A stretch of DNA of 64,000 nt from Glacieibacterium sp038210595. Lineage in GTDB: Bacteria; Pseudomonadota; Alphaproteobacteria; Sphingomonadales; Sphingomonadaceae. A program made the position numbers and the translations under genes. The notes beneath the pieces are model-generated. The model was not told the DNA's origin and did not search any database. It saw only the letters and a program-made list of their open reading frames with translations. Numbering within the stretch: position 1 is the first letter of the stretch; the number at the start of each line of letters is the position of its first letter. Location: NCBI GenBank assembly GCA_038210595.1, contig JBBQWN010000011.1:21990-85989 (forward strand). Reading direction: 5' to 3'. This document shows, piece by piece, positions 42,927 to 50,569 of this stretch.

Positions 42927-42981
42927 AATCTATCCACAGTTCTTTCCACAAGGCTTCGAGTCGCGCCGTTGCGCGCGCGGT

Positions 42982-43007
42982 CGCTTGCGGCCAGCGTCCC
43001 GCAAGCG
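42982..43007. repeat. 9-base-pair inverted repeat before YbjN gene
   Basis: CGCTTGCGG (42982-42990) pairs exactly with CCGCAAGCG (42999-43007) around an 8-base loop. It lies in the 97-base gap between ubiK and the YbjN gene, just before the GGGGGAG ribosome site. There is no T tract. It may be a processing or regulatory hairpin. Confidence 0.6.
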
Positions 43008-43023
43008 TCAGGGGGAGTCGAAC

Positions 43024-43542
43024 ATGACCGCCGTCGATCTGGCCTTCAGTCACGTGCCCGCCGCGCCCATCGACATGCTCGAGCATTATTTCAACGCGCA
43101 CGGGCATAGTTTCGAACGCACCGGCGACGAGGAGATCACCGCCCAGGTCGCGGGCGAGTGGACGACCTATGAGCTGCGTGCCCTGTGGCGGGAGGAAGAG
43201 CGCGTCCTGCAGCTGATCGCGCTGCCCGACGTGCGCGTCCCCGACGCCAAGCGCGCCGCGATCTATGAGACCATCGGTCTGATCAACGAGCAATTGTGGA
43301 TCGGCCATTTCGAGATGTGGTCGGCAGACGGCGCACTGCTGTTCCGCCACGCCACCCTGCTCGACAGCGAGGACGAAGACGACGACATCGACCTGACCAT
43401 GGGTCAGGCCGAGATGCTGGTCGAAGCCGCGATCGATGAATGCGATCGCTATCATCCGGTGTTCCAGTTCGTGCTGTGGGCCGGCAAGACGCCGAGCGAT
43501 GCGCTGGCGGCGGCGCTGCTGGATACTGTCGGCGAGGCGTGA
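43024..43542 (+). CDS. YbjN domain-containing protein
   Basis: A 172-residue acidic protein of the YbjN family, with a structure related to type III secretion chaperones. PIDMLEHYFNAHGHSFERTG starts the domain and LINEQLWIGHFEMW is the conserved core (about 95-110). In Enterobacteria YbjN affects motility and envelope stress, but no molecular activity is settled. ATG at 43024 follows GGGGGAG. In related genomes it often lies between ubiK and proC, as here, although two extra genes are inserted before proC. Confidence 0.83.
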   Translation: MTAVDLAFSHVPAAPIDMLEHYFNAHGHSFERTGDEEITAQVAGEWTTYELRALWREEERVLQLIALPDVRVPDAKRAAIYETIGLINEQLWIGHFEMWSADGALLFRHATLLDSEDEDDDIDLTMGQAEMLVEAAIDECDRYHPVFQFVLWAGKTPSDALAAALLDTVGEA

Positions 43543-43880
43543 ACTTGGCGGGATACCGCGTCTTCGGGATGTCCGGCGCGCTGGTCGCGGTGGTCTGGGC
43601 GGGCTCCGTCGCCGCGAAACCCGGTACGACCGCCTCGGATTGGGAATATCGCAAGGCGGCGCGGGTGGAAGGCATCAGGGCGTGTGTTGCCGGTGCGACG
43701 GCAGCAATGCGGGCACGGGTCGACATTCAGGCGATGTGCGCCTGCACCATCGACCAGCTCATCGTCCGCTATCCCGTCAAGACGATGATGACCGAAAAGT
43801 ATGCCGGGCTGTCGCTCGCCGATAAGGACATCGCTCGCGCCTGCATGAAGCAATACGCGCCGAAGGGCTGGCAATATTGA
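43539..43880 (+). CDS. small exported Cys-containing protein of unknown function
   Basis: A 113-residue protein with an N-terminal hydrophobic segment (MSGALVAVVWAGSVAA) that looks like a signal peptide. The mature part is about 80 residues with three to four Cys (IRACVAG, MCACTIDQ, RACMKQ) and a YPVKTMMTEKYAGLS helix. I do not recognise the family, though the Cys spacing suggests a compact disulfide-bonded or metal-binding protein. GTG at 43539 overlaps the YbjN stop; ATG at 43569 is an alternative start that gives a cleaner signal peptide. The stop overlaps the GNAT gene. Confidence 0.65.
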   Translation: MNLAGYRVFGMSGALVAVVWAGSVAAKPGTTASDWEYRKAARVEGIRACVAGATAAMRARVDIQAMCACTIDQLIVRYPVKTMMTEKYAGLSLADKDIARACMKQYAPKGWQY

Positions 43881-44434
43881 GCTTCGACCGGCAGCCCGTC
43901 CTGGAGGACGCGCTGGTTCGCCTCCGGCCGTTGAGTGGCGATGACTGGCCGGCGCTGTTCGCGGTGGCGTCGGACCCGCTGATCTGGGCGGGGCACCCGG
44001 CGCACGACCGCTGGCAGGAAACGTCGTTCCGCCGCTTTTTCGACGACGCCCTCGCCAGCGGCGGCGCGTTGCTGATCCTCGACCGCACTTCAAGCGAAGT
44101 GATCGGTTCGTCGCGCTATGATTTCACCCGAGCCGAGCCCGGTGAAATCGAGATCGGCTGGACCTTTCTGGCGCGCGACCGATGGGGCGGCGCGACCAAT
44201 CGCGCGATCAAGCGCCTGATGCTGCGCCATGCCTTCCGCTTCATCGACCCGGTCATTTTCCTGGTAGGCGAGACCAATCTACGCTCGCGCCGCGCCATGG
44301 AGAAGATCGGCGGCCGGCTGACGGCGCGCCAGGTCGAAGCGGTAATGGCGGGCGTTCCCACGCGCCACGTGGTGTACGCTATCGACCGCGCCGGCTTCGA
44401 GCAGGGACCGCTCGGCGGTGGCGCTTTGGCGTAA
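43877..44434 (+). CDS. GNAT family N-acetyltransferase (RimJ/RimL-like)
   Basis: A 185-residue acetyltransferase. The fold elements are visible: VRLRPLSGDDWPALFAVASD at the N-terminus, EIEIGWTFLARDRWGGATNRAIKRLM with the acetyl-CoA-binding R/Q-x-x-G/A-like loop (about 95-120), and ETNLRSRRAMEKIGGR, a signature of the Acetyltransf_3 subgroup that includes ribosomal protein acetylases. The substrate is unknown. It starts at TTG within the upstream stop (TTGA), an unusual coupling. The proC gene follows by 19 bases. Confidence 0.85.
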   Translation: MSFDRQPVLEDALVRLRPLSGDDWPALFAVASDPLIWAGHPAHDRWQETSFRRFFDDALASGGALLILDRTSSEVIGSSRYDFTRAEPGEIEIGWTFLARDRWGGATNRAIKRLMLRHAFRFIDPVIFLVGETNLRSRRAMEKIGGRLTARQVEAVMAGVPTRHVVYAIDRAGFEQGPLGGGALA

Positions 44435-44453
44435 GGCGGACGATACCGGTGTC

Positions 44454-45233
44454 ATGACCAGCACGCTCACCGACCTCGGCACCATTTGGCTGCTCGGTTG
44501 CGGCAACATGGGCGGGGCGTTGCTGCAGCGCTGGATGGCGGGCGGGCTGACGCGGGTCGCGGTGATCGATCCGAAGCCACGCGCGCTGCCCGACGGGATC
44601 GCGGCGGGTGCGGGGCCGCCGGATGGGGCATCGCCGGACATTCTGGTGGTGGCGGTCAAGCCGCAGCTGCTCGCCGCGGCGGCTGCCCCAGTGGTGGGGC
44701 GCCTGAAGCCCGACACGCTGGTCATTTCGATCATGGCGGGGGTGTCGGCGGCGGCGGTCTCGGCGGCGTTCGGCAGGCGGGCGGTGGTGCGGACGATGCC
44801 GAACACGCCCGCGCAGATCGGGCAGGGGGTGACGGCGCTGTTCGGCAGCGATGTCCGGGCCGAGGCGCTGATGACGGCGGCGGGAGCGTGCGTGTGGCTC
44901 GACGACGAAGCGCAGTTCGATGCGGTTACCGCGGTGTCGGGGTCTGGGCCCGCCTATGTTTTCGCGTTCGTCGAGGCGCTGGCGCGCGCGGGGGTTGCGG
45001 CCGGCCTGCCGGACGGGCTGGCGGCGGAGCTGGCCCTGCAGACCGTCGCGGGAGCAGGGGCGCTGGCCGGACTTCGCGACGCGACACCGGCGGCCCTGCG
45101 CGTCGCGGTGACCAGCCCTGCGGGCACGACGGCGGCTGGGCTGGCGGTGCTGCAGCCCGCGCTCGACCGACTGCTGACCGAAACCGTGGCTGCGGCGGCG
45201 CGGCGCTCGCGCGAACTGGGTCAGCCGGTGTAG
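44454..45233 (+). CDS. proC: pyrroline-5-carboxylate reductase
   Basis: ProC makes proline from pyrroline-5-carboxylate using NAD(P)H. The 259-residue enzyme has the nucleotide-binding LLGCGNMGGALL (about 13-24), VVAVKPQ, RTMPNTPAQIGQG, and the signature VTSPAGTTAAGLAVL near the C-terminus. ATG at 44454 fits the usual length; an upstream GTG at 44418 would overlap the GNAT gene. The genome also encodes PutA (this window), so it can both make and break proline. Confidence 0.94.
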   Translation: MTSTLTDLGTIWLLGCGNMGGALLQRWMAGGLTRVAVIDPKPRALPDGIAAGAGPPDGASPDILVVAVKPQLLAAAAAPVVGRLKPDTLVISIMAGVSAAAVSAAFGRRAVVRTMPNTPAQIGQGVTALFGSDVRAEALMTAAGACVWLDDEAQFDAVTAVSGSGPAYVFAFVEALARAGVAAGLPDGLAAELALQTVAGAGALAGLRDATPAALRVAVTSPAGTTAAGLAVLQPALDRLLTETVAAAARRSRELGQPV

Positions 45234-45243
45234 GCTGGCGCGC

Positions 45244-45849
45244 ATGGTGAGCGAAGATCAGGCGCTGAACGGCTGGATGAGCGTGATCGCGCGCGACGGC
45301 TGGCGCGACGTGCACGCGGACACGGCAGCGGCAATCGCCGCAATCGACCCCGACGGGACGGCGGCGGTGTTGCCCGACAAATGGAGTGCGCTGGCGGCGT
45401 TCGGGCGGCGGCTCGACCGCGCCGCGCTTGCCGAGGCTGCGAGCGACCGTGATGCGAGCGTGCGGGACCGGCTGTTCGCGCTGCTGATGGCGCGCTTCGA
45501 TGCCGCCGACGACCACAAGGCGGCGGTACGGATGATCGGCGACGCGGCGCGGCGCGATCCGGTGCTGGCGGCCTATCTGGTGGCGAGCCTCAGCCTGTCG
45601 GTCAAGCGCATCGCCAGCGCGGCGGGGGTCGACACCACGGGACTGGCGGGGTTCGTCCGCGTCGAGACGCTGGCCGGGCTGGTGCTGCGCGTGTCGCGGA
45701 CCTGGCTTGACGATACCGACCCCGATCTGGCGGCAACGATGAAGGCGCTGGATACCGCGCTGGAGCGGGCCGAGCGCTGGGCGACGTGGCGCCCCGGCTT
45801 CAGCGCGTCGCCAGCGCCTCCACCAGTGCCCGCGTCGGTGCCGGAATAA
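45244..45849 (+). CDS. COQ9 family protein
   Basis: A 201-residue helical protein with a TetR-like fold. VRDRLFALLMARFDAADDHKAAV (about 76-98) and the later WLDDTDPDLAATMKALDTAL (about 158-177) match COQ9, a lipid-binding factor that helps COQ7/UbiF-type hydroxylation in ubiquinone synthesis. Bacterial COQ9 is largely an alphaproteobacterial trait. With ubiK close by, this points to a small ubiquinone-support neighbourhood around proC. The last 50 bases overlap the convergent MarR gene. Confidence 0.85.
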   Translation: MVSEDQALNGWMSVIARDGWRDVHADTAAAIAAIDPDGTAAVLPDKWSALAAFGRRLDRAALAEAASDRDASVRDRLFALLMARFDAADDHKAAVRMIGDAARRDPVLAAYLVASLSLSVKRIASAAGVDTTGLAGFVRVETLAGLVLRVSRTWLDDTDPDLAATMKALDTALERAERWATWRPGFSASPAPPPVPASVPE

Positions 45850-46303
45850 GCCCCTCCAGAACGTCCCAGAACCCGGTCACCGCGCCCTGGCCGGCCGCCG
45901 CATAGGCCGCCGCCATGCCACCCCGCAGTTCTTTGAACAGCGCCGCCTCCAGCGCCGCGCCGGCGGGCGTCAGGGTGAGCAGGCGCTGCCGCCGGTCGCG
46001 CGGGCCGACAGTCGCCGCCACCAGCCCCTTGGCCTGCAGCTCGGCGAGCACCCGGCTGAGCGACTGCTTGGTGATGTTGAGCAGCAGCAGCAGATCGCTG
46101 ACCGGCATTCCCGGCGCGCGCGCGATGAAGTAGAGGGCGCGGTGATGGGCGCGGCCAAAGCCTTCCTTGGCGAGCCGGTCGTCGGCACCGCGAACCATGT
46201 TGGCGTAGCCGAAATACAGCAGCTCGATGCCGCGGCGGATTTCGGCCTCGCGCAGGAACAGCGGCGAGGCGGTGGCCGAGGTGCGGGCAAGTGCGTCAAC
46301 CAT
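45800..46303 (-). CDS. MarR family transcriptional regulator (PetP-like)
   Basis: A 167-residue winged-helix regulator. The HTH region reads PVSDLLLLLNITKQSLSRVL (about 67-86) and the wing GPRDRRQRLLTLTPAG (about 99-114). FGRAHHRALYFIARAPGM is typical of the PetP subgroup, found in many alphaproteobacteria. It is divergent from ilvE with only 73 bases between start codons and overlapping promoters, so it may control itself and ilvE. Its own predicted transcript start is next to the start codon, giving an almost leaderless message. Confidence 0.87.
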   Translation of the reverse strand: MVDALARTSATASPLFLREAEIRRGIELLYFGYANMVRGADDRLAKEGFGRAHHRALYFIARAPGMPVSDLLLLLNITKQSLSRVLAELQAKGLVAATVGPRDRRQRLLTLTPAGAALEAALFKELRGGMAAAYAAAGQGAVTGFWDVLEGLIPAPTRALVEALATR

Positions 46304-46376
46304 ATTGACGTATTTTACACATTAAGTTACGCGAAGCAACGTCGCAGCGACATAAAACAATAAGCGGGAGTGCAGA
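46304..46376. promoter_or_regulatory. overlapping divergent promoters of MarR gene and ilvE
   Basis: On the plus strand TTGACG (46305-46310) and TACGCG (46328-46333), 17 bases apart, could drive ilvE. On the minus strand TTGCTT (46334-46339) and TAAAAT (46312-46317), 16 bases apart, could drive the MarR gene. The region is much more AT-rich than its surroundings. Binding of the MarR protein here would affect both directions. Confidence 0.45.
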
Positions 46377-47261
46377 ATGAACGGGCCGACCTTCGATGAC
46401 CGCGACGGCTTCATCTGGTTCGACGGCGCGCTCCGCCCGTGGCGCGATGCCAATGTCCACATCCTGACCCACGCCATGCACTATGCGAGCGCGGTGTTCG
46501 AGGGCCAGCGCTGCTATAACGGCAAGGTCTTCGCGCTGGAGCAGCACAGCCAGCGGTTGATCGAATCGGCGCAGCTGCTGGGATTCGAGCTGCCGTGGAG
46601 CCGCGAACAGATCGACGCCGCGACCAACGAGACCGTCGCCGCCAACGGACTCACCGACTGCTATGTCCGCCCGATCGCGTGGCGCGGCTCCGAACAGATG
46701 GGCGTCGCGGCGCAGCTGACCAAGCCGCACCTTGCCATCGCGTGCTGGGAATGGGGCGCATATTTCGGCGAGGAGGCGCTGCGCAAGGGCCTGCGCCTGA
46801 ACGTCGCCCAGTGGCGGCGGCCAGCGCCCTACACCGCGCCGACGCGGTCGAAGGCCGCCGGGCTCTACATGATCTGCACGCTGTCGAAGCATGCCGCCGC
46901 CGACGCCGGCTATGACGATGCGCTGATGCTCGACTGGCGGGGCCAGGTGGCGGAGGCGACCGGAGCCAATATCTTTTTCCTGAAGGACGGCGTGCTGCAC
47001 ACCCCGACACCCGATTGCTTCCTCGACGGCATTACCCGCCGGACCGTGATGGGCCTGGCGCGCCAGCGTGGCGTCGAAATCGTCGAGCGCGCCATCTGGC
47101 CGGAGGAACTCGAGACGTTCCAGCAGGCATTCCTGACCGGCAGCGCCGCCGAGGTGACGCCGCTGGCGGAGATCGGACCGTGGCGGTTCGAGGTCGGCGA
47201 CCTCACCCGGCAGCTCGCCGCGGACTATGCGGCACTGGTGCGCGGAAGCAACACGCTTTAA
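46377..47261 (+). CDS. ilvE: branched-chain amino acid aminotransferase
   Basis: IlvE performs the last step of valine, leucine and isoleucine synthesis and the first step of their breakdown. The 294-residue class IV PLP enzyme has HAMHYASAVFEGQRCY, the cofactor Lys159 in TRSKAAGLYM, and EATGANIFFLKDG followed by DGITRRTVMGLA. The KAAGLYM form fits IlvE rather than 4-amino-4-deoxychorismate lyase. GGGAG precedes the ATG. It is divergent from a MarR regulator. Confidence 0.92.
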   Translation: MNGPTFDDRDGFIWFDGALRPWRDANVHILTHAMHYASAVFEGQRCYNGKVFALEQHSQRLIESAQLLGFELPWSREQIDAATNETVAANGLTDCYVRPIAWRGSEQMGVAAQLTKPHLAIACWEWGAYFGEEALRKGLRLNVAQWRRPAPYTAPTRSKAAGLYMICTLSKHAAADAGYDDALMLDWRGQVAEATGANIFFLKDGVLHTPTPDCFLDGITRRTVMGLARQRGVEIVERAIWPEELETFQQAFLTGSAAEVTPLAEIGPWRFEVGDLTRQLAADYAALVRGSNTL

Positions 47262-47333
47262 ATTGCTGCACTTGCGGTCTCTCGTCGGAGAAACTAAACG
47301 CTCCGGCGACCGTTCACGCGACGGCAATAAATT

Positions 47334-47351
47334 CTCGGCAATTAGGCCGAG
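47334..47351 (+). promoter_or_regulatory. hairpin abutting a start codon
   Basis: CTCGGC (47334-47339) pairs with GCCGAG (47346-47351) around AATTAG, ending two bases before the ATG at 47354. It would hide any ribosome site for that codon. It may control the small protein or show that translation really starts at 47402. Confidence 0.45.
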
Positions 47352-47353
47352 TT

Positions 47354-47614
47354 ATGAGTGTTTTGCGTCGCGTCCAGCGTATTCATGCCGATCGGGAGTC
47401 GATGGCCCAGCGTGCCTTGCCAGTGTTTGCCGTGATCGCTCTTGCAGCGACACTATGGGTCGTGCCGTCAATCGGCTCGCAGGGCATGGGCACAATGGGC
47501 GAGCGCTTTGCCCACGCGGATCGCAGTTTGATCGAACAGGATGCCGTGCCCGCCACCGTGCATGCCGTGTTGCGCGATGCGGATATCCAGGTCGAGGCGA
47601 CGCTGGCGCGTTGA
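47354..47614 (+). CDS. small membrane-anchored or exported protein, unknown
   Basis: An 86-residue protein with a basic N-terminus (MSVLRRVQRIHADRES) and one hydrophobic segment (ALPVFAVIALAATLWVV), then about 45 polar residues. It has no recognised domain. An in-frame ATG at 47402 is preceded by GGGAG and would give a 70-residue protein with a cleaner signal peptide; that start may be the true one. It lies between ilvE and the SLBB export gene, whose promoter starts soon after its stop. Amino-acid composition and codon use look normal for the region. Confidence 0.55.
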   Translation: MSVLRRVQRIHADRESMAQRALPVFAVIALAATLWVVPSIGSQGMGTMGERFAHADRSLIEQDAVPATVHAVLRDADIQVEATLAR

Positions 47615-47642
47615 GCCGGTGAGGTTTGCCGGGTTACGTCGA

Positions 47643-47671
47643 TTGACGGGGACTGCCGCCAACCCTAAACC
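47643..47671 (+). promoter_or_regulatory. candidate promoter of SLBB polysaccharide-export gene
   Basis: TTGACG (47643-47648) and TAAACC (47666-47671) are spaced by 17 bases. A small hairpin, CCCGC/GCGGG (47671-47688), falls in the very short predicted leader just before the ATG. Confidence 0.45.
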
Positions 47672-47698
47672 CCGCCTCCGAAAGCGGGTGACTTCTTG

Positions 47699-50569
47699 AT
47701 GATGCAGCGGTTCGGGAAAGTCGCCGTTGCGGCGTTGGCGGCGACGCTTGCGCTGCCGGTCGGCGGCCAGTCGATCGATCCGCGCGTCCTCGACCGACTG
47801 CAGGGTCAGCTCGGCGCCAGCTCATCCTCGTCGCTCGGCGGCAGCGCGCTCGACCGTGCCCGCGACAGCGGCGAACAGCGGCTTACCCCATCCGAGCTTG
47901 CGGCCCAGCGCACCGGCCGGGTCGACACGCCCGAGGAGCAGGAGCTGCGCCGTATCCAGTCGCGCCGTCAGCTTGACCGCCTCTACCGTCCGTCGCCCGT
48001 TGAGCGCGAGTACCGCGATCGGCTGTCCGACCCGACCTTGCGCCAGTTTGGTTACGAGCTGTTCCAGTCGGTGCCGAACAGCGCGGGGCCGCTCACCGGC
48101 GCGGTTTCCGACTCCTACATCATTGGCCCCGGCGACGAGGTCGTCGTCCAGTTCCAGGGTGCCAGCAACGACACCCGCACCGTGCGCGTCGACCGCGAGG
48201 GGCGGCTGGTCGTCGGCGCCGTACCGCCGATTCAGGCCGCCGGCCGCTCGCTCGGCGCGGTCCGCAACGACCTTGCTGCGGCCACCCGGCGGACGCTGAT
48301 CGGCACCGACGTCTACGTCAGCCTGGGCAACGCCCGCAGTGCCACGGTCTTCGTCGGCGGCGAAGTCGAACGGCCCGGGCAATTCTCGCTGACGTCGCTC
48401 GCCGATATCTCGGCGGCGCTGGCCCAGGCCGGCGGCGTTCGCCGCACCGGCAGCTTGCGCAACGTCCGGATCGTCCATGCTGGCGGCGGCACGCAGATCG
48501 TGGATCTCTATGGCCTGCTCGGCATCGGCGCACCGCCCGCTACCCGGCTGCGCGACGGCGACCGGATCATCGTCCCTGTCATCGGCGATACCGTCGCCAT
48601 CGCCGGCAACGTCGCGCGTCCCGGCATCTACGAGATCCGCAAGGGTACGTCGGTAGGCGCTTTGCTCGACTATGCCGGCGGCGCGCTCCGTCCGCGCGGC
48701 AACTCGATTGCGATCAGCCGCATCGCTCCTGATGGTTCAGAGCAGTTCGTGCGTTCGGCCGGCCTGGCCAGCGCGCTGATCCCCGGCGACGCGGTGCAGC
48801 TGACCGGCGGCAGCGCCGGTGGTGCCGCCGGGCGTGTGATCCTGCGCGGTTACGTCGCCAACCCGGGGCCGCGCTCGCTTGGCGCCGCGCCGACGGTTCG
48901 CGACCTGCTCGGCGAGGTGCGCGACCTGCGCTTCGATACCTACCTGCCGATGGCGGTGCTGGTCCGCCGCGACCCGGCGACCGCAGCGCGCCTGTTCGAG
49001 CCGGTCAACCTGGTGTCGGCGTTGAACAGTGCACCGGGCGTCCCGCTGCGCAGCGACGACCGGCTGTACGTGTTCAGCCGCGGCGATATCGACTTCCTCA
49101 ACCGCGCGCCGGTGCGCCGCATTGTGCTCGGCCAGCCCAACACCCTGCGCGAATGTGTTTCGCTCGAACGGCTCGAGGGGCTGGTTGCGGACACCCAGTC
49201 GTCGCGCTTCAGCGCCGTGACCCGCGGCAGCTTCATCGTCGAGCGCAAGGGCCGCAGCGAGATCGCCGCGGTCGGCGGTGTGTCCGGCACACGGCGCGGT
49301 GACGAGAACCTGCGCACCGGCGGTGATCAGTCGCGCAGCAGCCGAAGCGACGCCGAGACCGACCCGCGCCTTGCCCAAAGCGAAGACAACGCGGCGATCG
49401 ACGACCAGCTCGACACCGGTCGGAATGACCCGTCGGCGCAAAGCTCGGCGACGGACGAGCCTGCTGAGGCGGCCAGCAGCTATGCCCAGTCGGCACGCAC
49501 GCCGGTCGAACTGCGCCGCTGCCCGGCGGTTTTCGAGGAGGAGCCCGAGCTGCTGCCCGTCCTGATCGAAAACGCGGTGTCGGTCAGCGGCTCGGTGCGC
49601 CGCCCTGGCGCGTATCCGATCGCCGGCAGTGCCTCGGCCCGCGACCTCGCCGCCGCCGCTGAGGGCGTGCTGGGCAACGGCTCGCGGCTGACGCTCGACG
49701 TAACGCGCACCGGTGGTGACACCAGTACCCAGGAGCGGATTGCCTCCGATGCCGGGGGCCTAGCGCTCGCGTCGACGCGCATCAGCGCCGGCGACGATAT
49801 CCGCTTCAACGGCCCACAGGCCCAGGCCGAGGCCGGCGGCGTGCTGCTGACCGGCGAATTTGCGCGGCCCGGCCTCTATTCGATCCGCAAGGGCGAAACC
49901 CTGTCGCAGCTGATCGCACGCGCCGGCGGCCTGTCGCCGCTGGCCTACCCCTACGGCACCGTCTTCACGCGGCGCAGCGTCAAGGAACTTCAGCAGGAAG
50001 GTTTCCGCCGCACTGGTCGCGAGCTGACCACCGGGCTGCTCGCGGCGTCGGCGCGCAAGGCCCAGCAAAGCGGCGATTCGCTGCTCGCCGCGCAGCAGCT
50101 TATCCGGCAGCTGTCGACGGTCGAGGCGCCCGGTCGCATCGTCATCGAGGCCGATCCGCGCGTGCTCGGCCTCCGTCCCGACCTCGACACCGTGCTGGAG
50201 AGCGGCGACGCGATTTACGTGCCGAAGCAGCCGAACTTCGTGCTCGCGCTAGGCGACGTCAACAATCCGGGCGCGCTGCAGTTCGTCGCTGGCAAGTCGG
50301 CGCGCGATTATCTCGGTGAAACTGGCGGCACTCAGCGGTCCGCTGACAACAGCCGGGTCTTCGTGGTCCTTCCCAACGGCACCTCGCAACCGCTCAGGAA
50401 CGGTCGCGCAAGGGGCTCGATGCTCACCGTGATTCCGCCGGGCTCGACGATCGTCGTACCCAAGAATATCGATCCGCTGCTGACGCTCGATGTGGCGCGC
50501 GACGTCTCCTCGATCGTCGGCTCGCTGATCAGCTCGCTCGCGACGCTGGCGATCCTCGCCACCAACTGA
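47699..50569 (+). CDS. multi-SLBB-domain polysaccharide export protein
   Basis: A 956-residue exported protein (signal peptide about 1-25). A polysaccharide export (Wza-type) domain begins at YIIGPGDEVVVQFQG (about 141-155) and is followed by repeated SLBB units (VFVGGEVERPGQFSL, VAIAGNVARPGIYEI, VILRGYVANPGPRSL, VSVSGSVRRPGAYPI, VLLTGEFARPGLYSI, VLALGDVNNPGALQF). A Ser/Asp/Gln-rich linker without structure (about 520-600) splits the chain. A hydrophobic C-terminal helix (IVGSLISSLATLAILATN) may span the outer membrane, as in Wza. No Wzc, Wzx or Wzy gene is adjacent. Start is one of two ATGs at 47699 and 47702. Its stop overlaps aroC by one base. Confidence 0.87.
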   Translation: MMQRFGKVAVAALAATLALPVGGQSIDPRVLDRLQGQLGASSSSSLGGSALDRARDSGEQRLTPSELAAQRTGRVDTPEEQELRRIQSRRQLDRLYRPSPVEREYRDRLSDPTLRQFGYELFQSVPNSAGPLTGAVSDSYIIGPGDEVVVQFQGASNDTRTVRVDREGRLVVGAVPPIQAAGRSLGAVRNDLAAATRRTLIGTDVYVSLGNARSATVFVGGEVERPGQFSLTSLADISAALAQAGGVRRTGSLRNVRIVHAGGGTQIVDLYGLLGIGAPPATRLRDGDRIIVPVIGDTVAIAGNVARPGIYEIRKGTSVGALLDYAGGALRPRGNSIAISRIAPDGSEQFVRSAGLASALIPGDAVQLTGGSAGGAAGRVILRGYVANPGPRSLGAAPTVRDLLGEVRDLRFDTYLPMAVLVRRDPATAARLFEPVNLVSALNSAPGVPLRSDDRLYVFSRGDIDFLNRAPVRRIVLGQPNTLRECVSLERLEGLVADTQSSRFSAVTRGSFIVERKGRSEIAAVGGVSGTRRGDENLRTGGDQSRSSRSDAETDPRLAQSEDNAAIDDQLDTGRNDPSAQSSATDEPAEAASSYAQSARTPVELRRCPAVFEEEPELLPVLIENAVSVSGSVRRPGAYPIAGSASARDLAAAAEGVLGNGSRLTLDVTRTGGDTSTQERIASDAGGLALASTRISAGDDIRFNGPQAQAEAGGVLLTGEFARPGLYSIRKGETLSQLIARAGGLSPLAYPYGTVFTRRSVKELQQEGFRRTGRELTTGLLAASARKAQQSGDSLLAAQQLIRQLSTVEAPGRIVIEADPRVLGLRPDLDTVLESGDAIYVPKQPNFVLALGDVNNPGALQFVAGKSARDYLGETGGTQRSADNSRVFVVLPNGTSQPLRNGRARGSMLTVIPPGSTIVVPKNIDPLLTLDVARDVSSIVGSLISSLATLAILATN

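Noticed and set aside
42982..43007. Hairpin before the YbjN gene as an intrinsic terminator of the ubiK transcript.
   Set aside because: No T tract follows the stem.
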